DNA of 48,315 nt from Bacillota bacterium (GTDB lineage: Bacteria > Bacillota > Clostridia > Acetivibrionales > JAMNYG01): the NCBI GenBank assembly GCA_023622945.1, contig JAMNYG010000209.1, positions 1 through 48,315 of the forward strand, in the 5' to 3' direction. A program made the position numbers and the translations under genes. The notes under the pieces are model-generated. The model made no database searches. It was not told the DNA's origin and was given only the letters and a program-made list of their open reading frames with translations. Positions 15,790-24,557 of the stretch are shown in pieces; the first letter of the stretch is position 1; each line of letters begins with the position of its first letter.

Positions 15790-17049
15790 CTATTTCATCC
15801 CGTTAAACTCATGTATCGCATCAATCATAGCAACGATATTTTCAACAGGCGTATTGGCCTGCACATTATGTATGGCATTGAATACATAACCGCCGTTTCC
15901 TGAGAAAATCTCACACCTGCGGAGCACCTGTTCCCTGACTTCCCCTGGCGTTCCGAAAGGCAATACTCTTTGGGTATCCACACCACCGCCCCAAAAAGTA
16001 ACTTTGTCTCCGAACCTTTCCTTGAGTATTTCCGGCTCCATCCCCGCCGCTGAGCACTGGACAGGATTTATTATGTCAAATCCCGCTTCAATGAGCAAAT
16101 CCATAAGAGGCAATATGGCTCCGCAGCTGTGCTTGAAAGTTTTCCAGCTGGTGTTTGCGTGAATCCAGTTGTTTATTTTTTTGTAGTAGGGCATATACAG
16201 TTCACGGAATGTTTCGGGAGAACAGAATGTGCTGTGCTGGGTGCCAAAATCGGTGCCGCATACGTAGATCACATCTACAAGATCTCCCACTGCCCGGTGG
16301 AGTTTCTTAAGATTTTCCAGTGCAATGTCGGTCTGTTTTTCAAAAATGGCATGCAGATAGTCCTTTCTTGTTACAGTGGAAACATACCATTCTTCAACAT
16401 CTCTTATCCCTTTGGGATGTTTCAGTCCCGGAGCAGGAACCAGTGCAATATCCCCCAGGGCGGTTCCGCCGAAGTTGGCCACAATACCTTTTCCCGTTTT
16501 GGCTGCATTTTCAATGGAAGTCTTGAAATATAACAGGTCTTCATCGCTGATGGGGTTAAACTCTTCCAGGTTGTCTTCAGGATTCAGGTTGTCCTCGTCA
16601 AATTCCTCCTGGCGGATGATGGCATCAAAATAGTATCCGCCTTTGGGCATTTTTCCGCTTGGCGGAACTGTCGTATCTCCTCCCGGATATATATACTTAT
16701 TGCCCTGCTCATCTTCGGTGATGTTGAAATGCCTGCTTACCAACACCTCGAGGCCTGAATCCAGCCTCCACTCCTTCCAGTCCTCATTGGGAAAACCAAA
16801 CATTGTATTCCTTCCGCTTATCTGAATGGTATCAACTCCGATTATTTCCTTCAGATCATCTTCGATCAGTCCCAGCATCTGATACGGCTCATAAACCTTT
16901 ACGGGCCTTTTCTCCAAACCGTAATAATCCCTGAGGGCAGCCACACAGGTCACATGCATGCCCGTAACCGGGGTGCCGTCAAAATCAATGGGTACCCTGT
17001 CCGGTTGCCTGTGATTTAATGCATCCTGCAATCTTTTTTTGGATTCCAT
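15790..17049 (-). CDS. uroporphyrinogen decarboxylase (URO-D) superfamily protein, substrate unknown
   Basis: A 419-residue TIM-barrel protein of the URO-D/MtaA/CmuA superfamily. It starts with ESKKRLQDALNHRQPDRVPIDF, typical of the clostridial branch, and contains KHSCG (a His-x-Cys metal site as in methyltransferases) and FWGGGVDTQRVLPFGTPGEVREQV. There are no haem-synthesis genes, corrinoid proteins or mtaA/mtbA partners nearby, so haem synthesis is unlikely, and C1 transfer or another lyase role is only a family-based guess. Start ATG 17049 has AAAGGTGG eight bases upstream. It lies 64 nt upstream of ybaK on the same strand and may be cotranscribed. Confidence 0.8.
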   Translation of the reverse strand: MESKKRLQDALNHRQPDRVPIDFDGTPVTGMHVTCVAALRDYYGLEKRPVKVYEPYQMLGLIEDDLKEIIGVDTIQISGRNTMFGFPNEDWKEWRLDSGLEVLVSRHFNITEDEQGNKYIYPGGDTTVPPSGKMPKGGYYFDAIIRQEEFDEDNLNPEDNLEEFNPISDEDLLYFKTSIENAAKTGKGIVANFGGTALGDIALVPAPGLKHPKGIRDVEEWYVSTVTRKDYLHAIFEKQTDIALENLKKLHRAVGDLVDVIYVCGTDFGTQHSTFCSPETFRELYMPYYKKINNWIHANTSWKTFKHSCGAILPLMDLLIEAGFDIINPVQCSAAGMEPEILKERFGDKVTFWGGGVDTQRVLPFGTPGEVREQVLRRCEIFSGNGGYVFNAIHNVQANTPVENIVAMIDAIHEFNGMK

Positions 17050-17140
17050 ACATAAACCACCTTTCCGTACTCGGCGCATTTTGATATGAAACATTTTTTG
17101 AAGGCAGATATGTTAAGTCACAGCAAAAGTGCTCATATAA

Positions 17141-17169
17141 ATGATACCATATTTTTTGATACACACGAA
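17141..17169 (-). promoter_or_regulatory. possible extended -10 promoter for the URO-D gene
   Basis: On the minus strand TATCAT (17146-17141) is preceded by TG plus one base, with a weak TTCGTG 17 nt upstream. Otherwise the 305-nt gap 17050-17354 is AT-rich with a repeated ACGGTATA near 17245 and 17298. No gene was seen. Confidence 0.35.
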
Positions 17170-17354
17170 ATGTGTCCCTGAATCCGGATTTTTTCAACAA
17201 GAAGGTTACGAACTTTTTTGTTATGTAGCCTTCATAAAACACAGAACGGTATAAAAATAAATAATGCTATAAATAAATTAACCGCCATTTAAATATAGAC
17301 GGTATAATTTAAACCACTTTTTCTGTCAGGTGGTGTATTTTTTTCCAGGTGTAG

Positions 17355-17861
17355 CTACCTTATATACATACAATAATCCAGAATCACATTGCCCTTTTCA
17401 TCAGGCGTGGTGAATCTGGGGCAGTTATACCTTTCAAAAAACCAGGGTTTGTTCTGAAGCAGCCATCCTCTTTGGGATATTTCATTTATGCACATGATAT
17501 GAGGTTCAAAGCCGTATAACTCACCATTGTCTTTGTTTCCATAAACCCAGCAGACAGCTATGTCCCCTTCCGGAATATCTGCAAAATCGTATCCTTCAGG
17601 AACCGGAGTCCCTGCCGGGAAGAACATTCCTATCCAATACTCAAAACTGTCATCCACATTTCGCATAGCGCCAAGATATGCATCTCCGTTTTCGGGCAGT
17701 ACACCAAGCTTTTCGATTTCATCAAACCATCCGTTTTCGAACCATTCTCCCCATTTTGCGCCAAAGTTGCCATCAACTCTGTCACTATCGGTATAACGTT
17801 TGCCTATCAGGCGAAGGGCAGGCAGATGTTCCTTGTAAACCTTGATTATCTCTGCACCCAT
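17355..17861 (-). CDS. GyrI-like small-molecule-binding domain protein
   Basis: A 168-residue single-domain protein of the GyrI-like/AraC effector-binding superfamily (SHS2 fold). Supporting segments are LPALRLIGKRYT, YLGAMRN...FEYWIGMFFP and IPEGDIAVCWVYG near residue 97, followed by an aromatic-rich C-terminus. It lacks an attached helix-turn-helix, so it is a stand-alone ligand binder. Start ATG 17861 has GAGGGGAG upstream. It has no operon partner and faces away from the DUF4091 genes. A regulatory or hydrolase-like role cannot be decided from sequence. Confidence 0.75.
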   Translation of the reverse strand: MGAEIIKVYKEHLPALRLIGKRYTDSDRVDGNFGAKWGEWFENGWFDEIEKLGVLPENGDAYLGAMRNVDDSFEYWIGMFFPAGTPVPEGYDFADIPEGDIAVCWVYGNKDNGELYGFEPHIMCINEISQRGWLLQNKPWFFERYNCPRFTTPDEKGNVILDYCMYIR

Positions 17862-18006
17862 TCATTTCTCCCCTCTCATAATAAAAATGATCATTGCTTC
17901 GGACTCAAATAAAATAACGGCCATCTTTTTAATGTTATGATATATTTTGCGAAACTATAAGTCAACCAAGCATTTGTTAATTCAATCAATCTATGGTACC
18001 ATTTAA

Positions 18007-18035
18007 TTGACTTGAAAAAATCTGATTTGAATAAT
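18007..18035 (+). promoter_or_regulatory. promoter for the DUF4091 pair
   Basis: TTGACT (18007-18012), a 17-nt spacer and AATAAT (18030-18035), each one base from consensus. The 10-bp palindrome ATGGTACCAT (17993-18002) lies just upstream of the -35 and could be an operator. The rest of the gap 17862-18162 contains no gene. Confidence 0.6.
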
Positions 18036-18162
18036 TCGATCCGTTGTGCTGTCTAAAGCAGGGAAATGATATATTACGGCATGACAAAAAATTATTCATT
18101 GCTTGGGCATGATCTGCAATGGTCAGTGTAAAACCACATATTCATGTCAGGGAGGCCGGAAT

Positions 18163-20421
18163 ATGAGAAAAAAATACTTGGTAATTGCCGCCATTCTTGC
18201 TGTTTTAGCCTTAGTCCTTTTAACCATACCGATATTGAATCTTATACTGCCTGAAACCCGTGAATCAGTGTTGCCCAACGGATATAAATGCATCAGCTTC
18301 AATAAGCAGGACGGTTTATTCTCGATAGAGTGCGATGTAACGGTGAATTCCCTTGAGAAGGAAACAGCTGTAGGGCTTACATCCCTTAACTCCGGAAACA
18401 CGGAAAATATGCCTGTTATGATCAGTATTGACAGGCAGGGATTCATAAGGGCTTCAAACGGGTCAAAGAAGTATTCATTCCAGAGATATAAAATGAAGGA
18501 AAATGAAAGTTTTCACCTGCGCATGGTTGTTAATGTGGCGGAAAAGAAATATTCCGCATACGTAAAGCTTCCGGGGTATACCGAGAGGCTTTTGGGTGAA
18601 AATATGGACTTTTCTGAAGAATCGCAGGATATCGCCTCGCTGGACAGCATAATCCTGGCATCAGACACAGAAGCATTGAAAATCGATAACCTCGTTCCCC
18701 CTTCACGCAAGGAAACAGCCATTAAGACCATATGGGCCGTAAATGACGGAGAAAGAGTACGGAAAGATGATCTCAACAATCCCAACAAGGAATCAAACTC
18801 CGCGTGGGACGGCAAAAAGGTAAAGCTGTTTGGCGGACGCAATGAAATCATCGCATTTCAGCTGATTGTTGAAGCCGGCGGAAAAGGAATTAACGAGCTG
18901 TCGGTAAAATTCCCGGGTCTTACCCACAAAGACGGCAAATCGGCTATAAAATACGTTCCCCCTGAAAAGGATCCAACATTATATGTAGGAAGACCAATAA
19001 GCATCTTTTCCGAAAATTATATGTTTGTATCCGAGCATTCCAATGCCAGCTGGATTTGTCCTCCTACAGGAAATGCGTCACCGAATGATGCCCTGGGCTG
19101 GAAGCCGGTGCAGCTCATTCCTGAAAACGCAAAGCAGGGAAAAGGAGGCTTCCCTTTAAAAGTCGAGCCATATCAAAACCAGGGCATCTGGTTTGATATA
19201 TATACCGCCAAGGATCTTCCTGCAGGAGTTTACGAAGGAGTAATCACGGTATACGCAGACGGTGAAAAAAGGGATATACCGGTGGAGCTTGAGCTTTTTG
19301 ATTTCACCCTCCCTGATGAGAACAGCATGCATGCGATGCTGTATTTTGAAAGCTCTCAGCCGGAGATGTATCACGGAAGAAACATGGATGCCGCTTATCA
19401 CCGTTTTGCTCACCGCAACAGGTGCGAATTCGTTCACGGTTATGATATAGAATCTGCAACTGCAAACCTTGGAAGATTCACCGGAAGCGATTTTACAAAA
19501 GAAAACGGATATGAAGGACCGGGAGAAAACGTGGGAAATGTCATCATTCCCAGAACTTTTTACAGTCCCGGAAATATGTTCGATGAAAAAGAGAGCGCAT
19601 GGAGATATGCAGATGCATGGATGGAATTTTTGCATAACAACAATTTCGATGACAAGATCACCTTCGTGTATATGCCCGATGAACCTTCACCGAGCCTGTA
19701 CAAATACATAAGGACCCTGGCAGAAAACATAAAGTCAAGCCCGGGTCTTGGCAAAAACCTGAAAGTATTCGTCACAAAGACATATGACAAAGCATTGGAC
19801 GGACCGGAAAACGCCATAGACATCTGGTGCACTCCCACGACCTACTATAATACCAAGCAGGCAATAGAAGAAAGGTCCCATGGCGACGATATGTGGGTTT
19901 ACAATGGAAACAGGCCGTATGCAGGATCTTTGATATACGAGACTCCGGGTACCGATGCCCGGGCCAATATATGGGGATGCTTCAAGAAAGATATAAAAGT
20001 ATATTTCTACTGGCATTCTGTTCACTGGTACCATAATTCCCAAGCTGCAATAAACCGTGACAGAAAACAGAATATATGGAGCGATCCGGTAACGTACTGC
20101 AACAAAGGAAATGAATTCGGAAACGGTGACGGTGTGCTTATTTATCCCGGAGAAGAAAAAGTACATCCCGATGAGGACAGGGGCATAGAAGGGCCAATCT
20201 CTTCCATACAGATGGCCAACATCAGAAGAGGCATGCAGGATCATCTGTACCTGACCATGGCAAAGAATCTCGGGATGAACGATCTGGTAGAAGAAGTCTT
20301 AAACGAAGTTGTCCCTGGTATTTTGGATTTATCACTTTCCGATAAGCCGGGATTTGCCCAGGACGGAAATACTTTTGAAAACGCACGCTACAAGCTGGCC
20401 AAAGCCTTGGGCGGTAAATAA
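18163..20421 (+). CDS. membrane-anchored DUF4091 / GH123-like protein, copy 1
   Basis: A 752-residue protein. Residues 5-30 form a signal anchor (no lipobox). Residues about 40-180 look like a beta-sandwich, 185-385 the domain that usually precedes the catalytic barrel, and 390-750 the DUF4091 barrel. FVYMPDEPS places an Asp506-Glu507 pair where GH123 hexosaminidases have their catalytic Asp-Glu, so a cell-surface glycosidase is likely but its substrate is unknown. FYWHSVHWYHN and the MANIRRGMQDHLYL helix are typical of DUF4091. Start ATG 18163 has GGGAGG eight bases upstream. The following gene is a tandem paralogue of the same length. Confidence 0.8.
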   Translation: MRKKYLVIAAILAVLALVLLTIPILNLILPETRESVLPNGYKCISFNKQDGLFSIECDVTVNSLEKETAVGLTSLNSGNTENMPVMISIDRQGFIRASNGSKKYSFQRYKMKENESFHLRMVVNVAEKKYSAYVKLPGYTERLLGENMDFSEESQDIASLDSIILASDTEALKIDNLVPPSRKETAIKTIWAVNDGERVRKDDLNNPNKESNSAWDGKKVKLFGGRNEIIAFQLIVEAGGKGINELSVKFPGLTHKDGKSAIKYVPPEKDPTLYVGRPISIFSENYMFVSEHSNASWICPPTGNASPNDALGWKPVQLIPENAKQGKGGFPLKVEPYQNQGIWFDIYTAKDLPAGVYEGVITVYADGEKRDIPVELELFDFTLPDENSMHAMLYFESSQPEMYHGRNMDAAYHRFAHRNRCEFVHGYDIESATANLGRFTGSDFTKENGYEGPGENVGNVIIPRTFYSPGNMFDEKESAWRYADAWMEFLHNNNFDDKITFVYMPDEPSPSLYKYIRTLAENIKSSPGLGKNLKVFVTKTYDKALDGPENAIDIWCTPTTYYNTKQAIEERSHGDDMWVYNGNRPYAGSLIYETPGTDARANIWGCFKKDIKVYFYWHSVHWYHNSQAAINRDRKQNIWSDPVTYCNKGNEFGNGDGVLIYPGEEKVHPDEDRGIEGPISSIQMANIRRGMQDHLYLTMAKNLGMNDLVEEVLNEVVPGILDLSLSDKPGFAQDGNTFENARYKLAKALGGK

Positions 20422-20427
20422 AGTAGA

Positions 20428-20481
20428 AATCTGGTTCAGGGAGGCTGGAATATGAATCTGGTTCAGGGAGGCTGGAATATG
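20428..20481 (+). repeat. 27-bp tandem duplication of the ribosome-binding site and start codon of copy 2
   Basis: Two exact adjacent 27-nt copies (20428-20454 and 20455-20481). Each contains CAGGGAGGCTGGAATATG, a ribosome-binding site with an ATG. Because 27 is a multiple of three, both ATGs are in the same frame, so translation from the first would add nine residues. Confidence 0.95.
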
Positions 20482-22737
20482 CCAAAAAAATATCTGTTAA
20501 TTACCATTATTGCTGTTTTAGCTTTAGTCCTTGTAACAATACCAATACTGAATCTTTTTCTGCCTGAAATCCGTGAAACCGTTTTGCCTAACGGATATAA
20601 ATGCATCAGGTTCAACAGTCAGAGCGATCTGTTTTTAATAGAGTTCGATGTTACCGTAAATTCCCTGGAAAAAGAAATGGCCGTGGGGATTTCTTCTCTA
20701 AATTCAGAAAACCCCGAAAACATACCGGTCGCCGTCAAAATTGACAAGAACGGGATTATAACGGCATGGAACGGGTCAGGCAAGTTTTCGCTTCAGACTT
20801 ACAGAATAAAGGAAAATGATACTTTTCACCTTCGCATGGTTGTTAATGTGGCGGAAAAGAAATATTCCGCATACGTAAAGCTTCCGGGATATACCGAAAG
20901 GCTTTTGGGTGAAAATATGGACTTTTCTGAAGAATCGCAGGATATCCCATCACTTGACAGCATAATCCTGGCATCAGACACAGAAGCATTGAAAATCGAT
21001 AACCTGATCCTTCCTTCTGAAAAGAAAACAGCCATTAAAACCGTATGGGCCGTAAATGACGGAGAAAGAATACGGAAAGATGATCTCAATAATCCCAACA
21101 AGGAATCAAACTCCGCATGGGACGGCAAAAAGGTAAAGCTGTTTGGCGGACGCAATGAAATCATCGCATTTCAGCTGATTGTTGAAGCCGGCGGAAAAGG
21201 AATTAACGAGCTGTCGGTGGAATTTCCCGGCCTTACCCACAAAAACGGCAAATCAGCCATAAAATACGCTCCTCCTGAAAAGGATCCAACATTATATGTA
21301 GGGAGGCCAATAAGCATTTTTTCTCAAAATTACATGTTCGTATCCTCTTCATCCAGTGCCAGCTGGATAAGCCCTCGCTCAGGAGACGCAGCATCAAGGG
21401 ATGCAATAGGCTGGAAGCCCGTGCAGCTTGTCCCTGAAAACGCAAAACAGGGAAAGGGTGGCTTTCCTTTGAATGTGGCTCCGTATGAGAACCAGGGCAT
21501 TTGGATTGAAATATACACCGCCAGGGATCTGGCACCGGGAATCTATGAAGGCGAAATTACCGTATATGCAGACGATGAAAAAAGAATCATACCGGTAGAA
21601 CTTGAGCTTTTTGATTTCACCCTTCCTGATGAGAACAGCATGCATGCCATGTTGTACTATGAAAGCACTCAGCCCCTGATGTATCATGGGAGAAACATGG
21701 ATGCCGCTTACCACCGTTTTGCACATCGCAACAGGTGCGAATTCGTACACGGTTATGATATTGCTTCCGCCGTGGCAAACCTGGGAAGGTTTACAGGAAG
21801 CGATTTTACAAAAGAAAACGGATATGAAGGACCGGGAGAAAACGTGGGAAATGTCATCATCCCCCGTACCTTTTACAGCCCCGGAAATATGTTCGATGAA
21901 AGAGAAAACGCCTGGAGATATGCAGATGCATGGATGGAATTTTTAAAAGACAATGACTTTACCGATAAAATAACCTTTGTGTATATGCCCGATGAGCCAT
22001 CGGAAGACCAATACGAATACATAAGGACCCTGGCAAGGAACATACATTCAAACCCGGGTCCGGGAAAAGAACTGAAAGTCTTTGTCACAAAAGCATATGA
22101 CTTTCGTCTGGACGGAGGAGAGAATTCCATAGACATCTGGTGTACTCCCACATCCGACTATGATTCCATGCAGGCTGAAAAAGAAAGGTCTCATGGTGAT
22201 GACATGTGGGTTTACAATGGAAACCGGCCGTATGCAGGAGCTTTGATTTACGAAACTCCGGGCACCGATGCACGTGCAAATATATGGGGATGCTTCAAGA
22301 AAGATATAAAAGTATATTTCTACTGGCATTCGGTTCACTGGTACCATAACCATCAGGCTATAGAAACACGGGACAAAAGGCAGAATGTATGGAAGGATCC
22401 GGTAACATATTACAACAAGGGGAAAAGTTATGCAAACGGAGACGGCGTGCTTGTTTATCCCGGAGAAGAAAAGCTGCATCCCGAGGAAGACAGGGGCATA
22501 GAAGGCCCATGTTCTTCCATCCAGATGGCTAACATAAGGAGAGGAATGCAGGACCATCTGTATCTTACAATGGCAAGAAACCTCGGTATGGATGAACTGG
22601 TTGAAGAGGTGCTTAATGAAGTTGTCCCCGGAATTTTCGATCCTTCACCCACGGGCCAATTGGGGTTCGCCCAGGACGGAAACATCTTTGAAAACGCCCG
22701 CTATAAGCTGGCAAAAGCCCTGGACGGAAAGGCTTGA
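20479..22737 (+). CDS. membrane-anchored DUF4091 / GH123-like protein, copy 2
   Basis: A 752-residue tandem paralogue of the preceding gene, with the same signal anchor (KKYLLITIIAVLALVLVTIP), the same domain order and the same FVYMPDEPS motif (Asp505-Glu506). The start at 20479 matches the start of copy 1 (MPKKYL versus MRKKYL). The duplicate upstream ATG 20452 could be used as well. It follows copy 1 by 57 nt and shares its promoter. Divergence is uneven: the first 120 residues differ clearly, while stretches such as 120-178 and 195-250 are nearly identical in DNA. This suggests duplication followed by gene conversion. Confidence 0.8.
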   Translation: MPKKYLLITIIAVLALVLVTIPILNLFLPEIRETVLPNGYKCIRFNSQSDLFLIEFDVTVNSLEKEMAVGISSLNSENPENIPVAVKIDKNGIITAWNGSGKFSLQTYRIKENDTFHLRMVVNVAEKKYSAYVKLPGYTERLLGENMDFSEESQDIPSLDSIILASDTEALKIDNLILPSEKKTAIKTVWAVNDGERIRKDDLNNPNKESNSAWDGKKVKLFGGRNEIIAFQLIVEAGGKGINELSVEFPGLTHKNGKSAIKYAPPEKDPTLYVGRPISIFSQNYMFVSSSSSASWISPRSGDAASRDAIGWKPVQLVPENAKQGKGGFPLNVAPYENQGIWIEIYTARDLAPGIYEGEITVYADDEKRIIPVELELFDFTLPDENSMHAMLYYESTQPLMYHGRNMDAAYHRFAHRNRCEFVHGYDIASAVANLGRFTGSDFTKENGYEGPGENVGNVIIPRTFYSPGNMFDERENAWRYADAWMEFLKDNDFTDKITFVYMPDEPSEDQYEYIRTLARNIHSNPGPGKELKVFVTKAYDFRLDGGENSIDIWCTPTSDYDSMQAEKERSHGDDMWVYNGNRPYAGALIYETPGTDARANIWGCFKKDIKVYFYWHSVHWYHNHQAIETRDKRQNVWKDPVTYYNKGKSYANGDGVLVYPGEEKLHPEEDRGIEGPCSSIQMANIRRGMQDHLYLTMARNLGMDELVEEVLNEVVPGIFDPSPTGQLGFAQDGNIFENARYKLAKALDGKA

Positions 22738-22859
22738 ATCAAAACGGCATGTTTTAAATTCCAATAACAGGTTCAGTTCAGCCGACAGCGGCTTAAACCA
22801 TCATGTCAGAGATGATGGGGGTAACATGTTAAAACCGGCAAAAATCAAAAAAGTCCAAT

Positions 22860-22889
22860 AATCCTGGCAGGTTTAACCTTGCCAGGATT
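22860..22889 (+). terminator. hairpin after the DUF4091 pair
   Basis: Arms AATCCTGGCA (22860-22869) and TGCCAGGATT (22880-22889), with a loop that can extend the stem (GGTT/AACC). Only a short T-run follows. The rest of the gap to 23012 is AT-rich, with recurring AAGATTTA-type words. Confidence 0.6.
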
Positions 22890-23012
22890 TACTGTGCAGT
22901 GAAATCAGATTTACAGTGTAATAAAGCAGACTTATTGTTTAATAATGGTAAGATTTACTTTGTAATTAAGATTTATTTTTTAACATGGTAAGATTTCTTA
23001 TTGGTAATATGC

Positions 23013-24452
23013 TCACAATCCTGCAAGTTCCTTATCCACCAATTCCTTTACCATTTTCGGGTTGGCTTTGCCCCTTGAAGCCTTCATCACCTGTCCCACC
23101 AGGTATCCGGCAGCCTGTGTCTTTCCCTTTCTAAAGCTTGCCACAGATTCAGGGTTTTCTTCAATAACCTGGCGGACCAGCCTGATAAGGACATCTTCCG
23201 AACTTATCTGGCTTAAGCCTTTGTCTTCTATGATTTCCTCAGGAGACTTGCCGCTTTCAAATAATTCCCTGAAAACTTCCTTTCCCGCGGTATTGCTTAT
23301 TACACCTTTTTCAATAAGCCCAATCAGCTGACAGAGAGAAGACGGCTTTACGGGGATATTCTTCGCAGATATTTTCTTTTCATTCAAAATCCTCAGAAGG
23401 TCTCCAAGGACCCAGTTGGCCGCTGTTTTGGGATGGGCTCCTTCCTTTACGGTGCTTTCGAAAAATTCCGACAGGGCTTTGTCACTTACCAATACTTCTG
23501 CTTCGCTTTGGTTTAGTTTATATTCTCCGACAAATCTTGAAAGCTTCTGGGCCGGCAACTCAGGGATGGTTTCCTTTATTCTCTTAATAACATCTTCCTG
23601 GATTGTAACCGGCAATAAATCAGGCTCAGGGAAATACCTGTATTCACGGGCTTCTTCCTTTGATCTCATGGGGATGGTTCTTCCTTTTGCAGCGTCCCAC
23701 CGCCTTGTCTCCTGTATTATCCTGTACTCTTCACCTGCCAGGTACAGCTCCCTTTGCCTTTTTTCTTCTGTTTCGAGGGCTTTTTGCAGTTCCCTGAAAG
23801 AGTTCATGTTCTTAAGCTCCACCTTTGTGTTAAATCCCTTCTGACCCTTAGGTCTTACCGATATGTTGGCGTCACACCTGAGCGATCCCTGTTCCATGCG
23901 GCAGTCGGATATTTCGCAGTACTCAAGTATTGCTTTAAGCGTCCTTAAAAAGGATACGGCCTCAAGGGGAGATCTTATATCGGGTTCAGTTACTATTTCT
24001 ATTAAAGGTATTCCTGCCCTGTTGTAGTCCACAAGGGAACAGGGCTGGTCTTCAAGATGTATAAGCTTTCCCGCATCTTCTTCTATGTGAACTCTGTTTA
24101 TCCGGGCCTTACAGTGCCTCCCTTCACAGTCAAACTCCACATACCCTCCGGAGCAAATGGGCAATTCATTTTGCGTTATCTGATAAGCCTTGGGAAGGTC
24201 AGGGTAGAAGTAGTTTTTCCTGGCCATTTTGCTTTTTCTGTTTATGCTGCAGTTTAGGGCCAGTCCTGCTTTAACTGCAAGAATTATTGCTTCCCGGTTA
24301 AGAACGGGAAGGGTTCCGGGAAGTCCAAGGCAGACCGGGCATGTGTTTTGATTAGGAGCGGATTCAAATTCCGTGCTGCATCCGCAAAACATTTTTGATC
24401 TGGTACTGAGTTCAACATGTATCTCAAGACCTATGACAGTTTCAAAATCCAA
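23013..24452 (-). CDS. gatB: aspartyl/glutamyl-tRNA amidotransferase subunit B
   Basis: A 479-residue subunit that phosphorylates and then amidates Glu-tRNA(Gln) or Asp-tRNA(Asn). It starts DFETVIGLEIHVELST and has a four-Cys zinc site (Cys23, 25, 38, 41) and the C-terminal YqeY-like helical tail. Start is TTG 24452, preceded by GGAGG eight bases upstream. The frame stays open to 24512, but that extension (MILLIRLILL...) is not conserved. It is the last gene of gatC-gatA-gatB. Confidence 0.96.
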   Translation of the reverse strand: MDFETVIGLEIHVELSTRSKMFCGCSTEFESAPNQNTCPVCLGLPGTLPVLNREAIILAVKAGLALNCSINRKSKMARKNYFYPDLPKAYQITQNELPICSGGYVEFDCEGRHCKARINRVHIEEDAGKLIHLEDQPCSLVDYNRAGIPLIEIVTEPDIRSPLEAVSFLRTLKAILEYCEISDCRMEQGSLRCDANISVRPKGQKGFNTKVELKNMNSFRELQKALETEEKRQRELYLAGEEYRIIQETRRWDAAKGRTIPMRSKEEAREYRYFPEPDLLPVTIQEDVIKRIKETIPELPAQKLSRFVGEYKLNQSEAEVLVSDKALSEFFESTVKEGAHPKTAANWVLGDLLRILNEKKISAKNIPVKPSSLCQLIGLIEKGVISNTAGKEVFRELFESGKSPEEIIEDKGLSQISSEDVLIRLVRQVIEENPESVASFRKGKTQAAGYLVGQVMKASRGKANPKMVKELVDKELAGL

Positions 24453-24557
24453 CTGGTCAACCTCCTGATGCTTTTTTGGTATTAATAAAATCAAACGTAT
24501 TAATAAGATCAAAACCGTACGAAGTTCATAAAACCGGTTTCACAGCTAAAACCCGTT

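Noticed and set aside
17285-17354. Weak ACCAC/GTGGT hairpin after the GyrI-like gene
   Set aside because: Five-base arms and no T-run on the transcribed strand, too weak to call a terminator.
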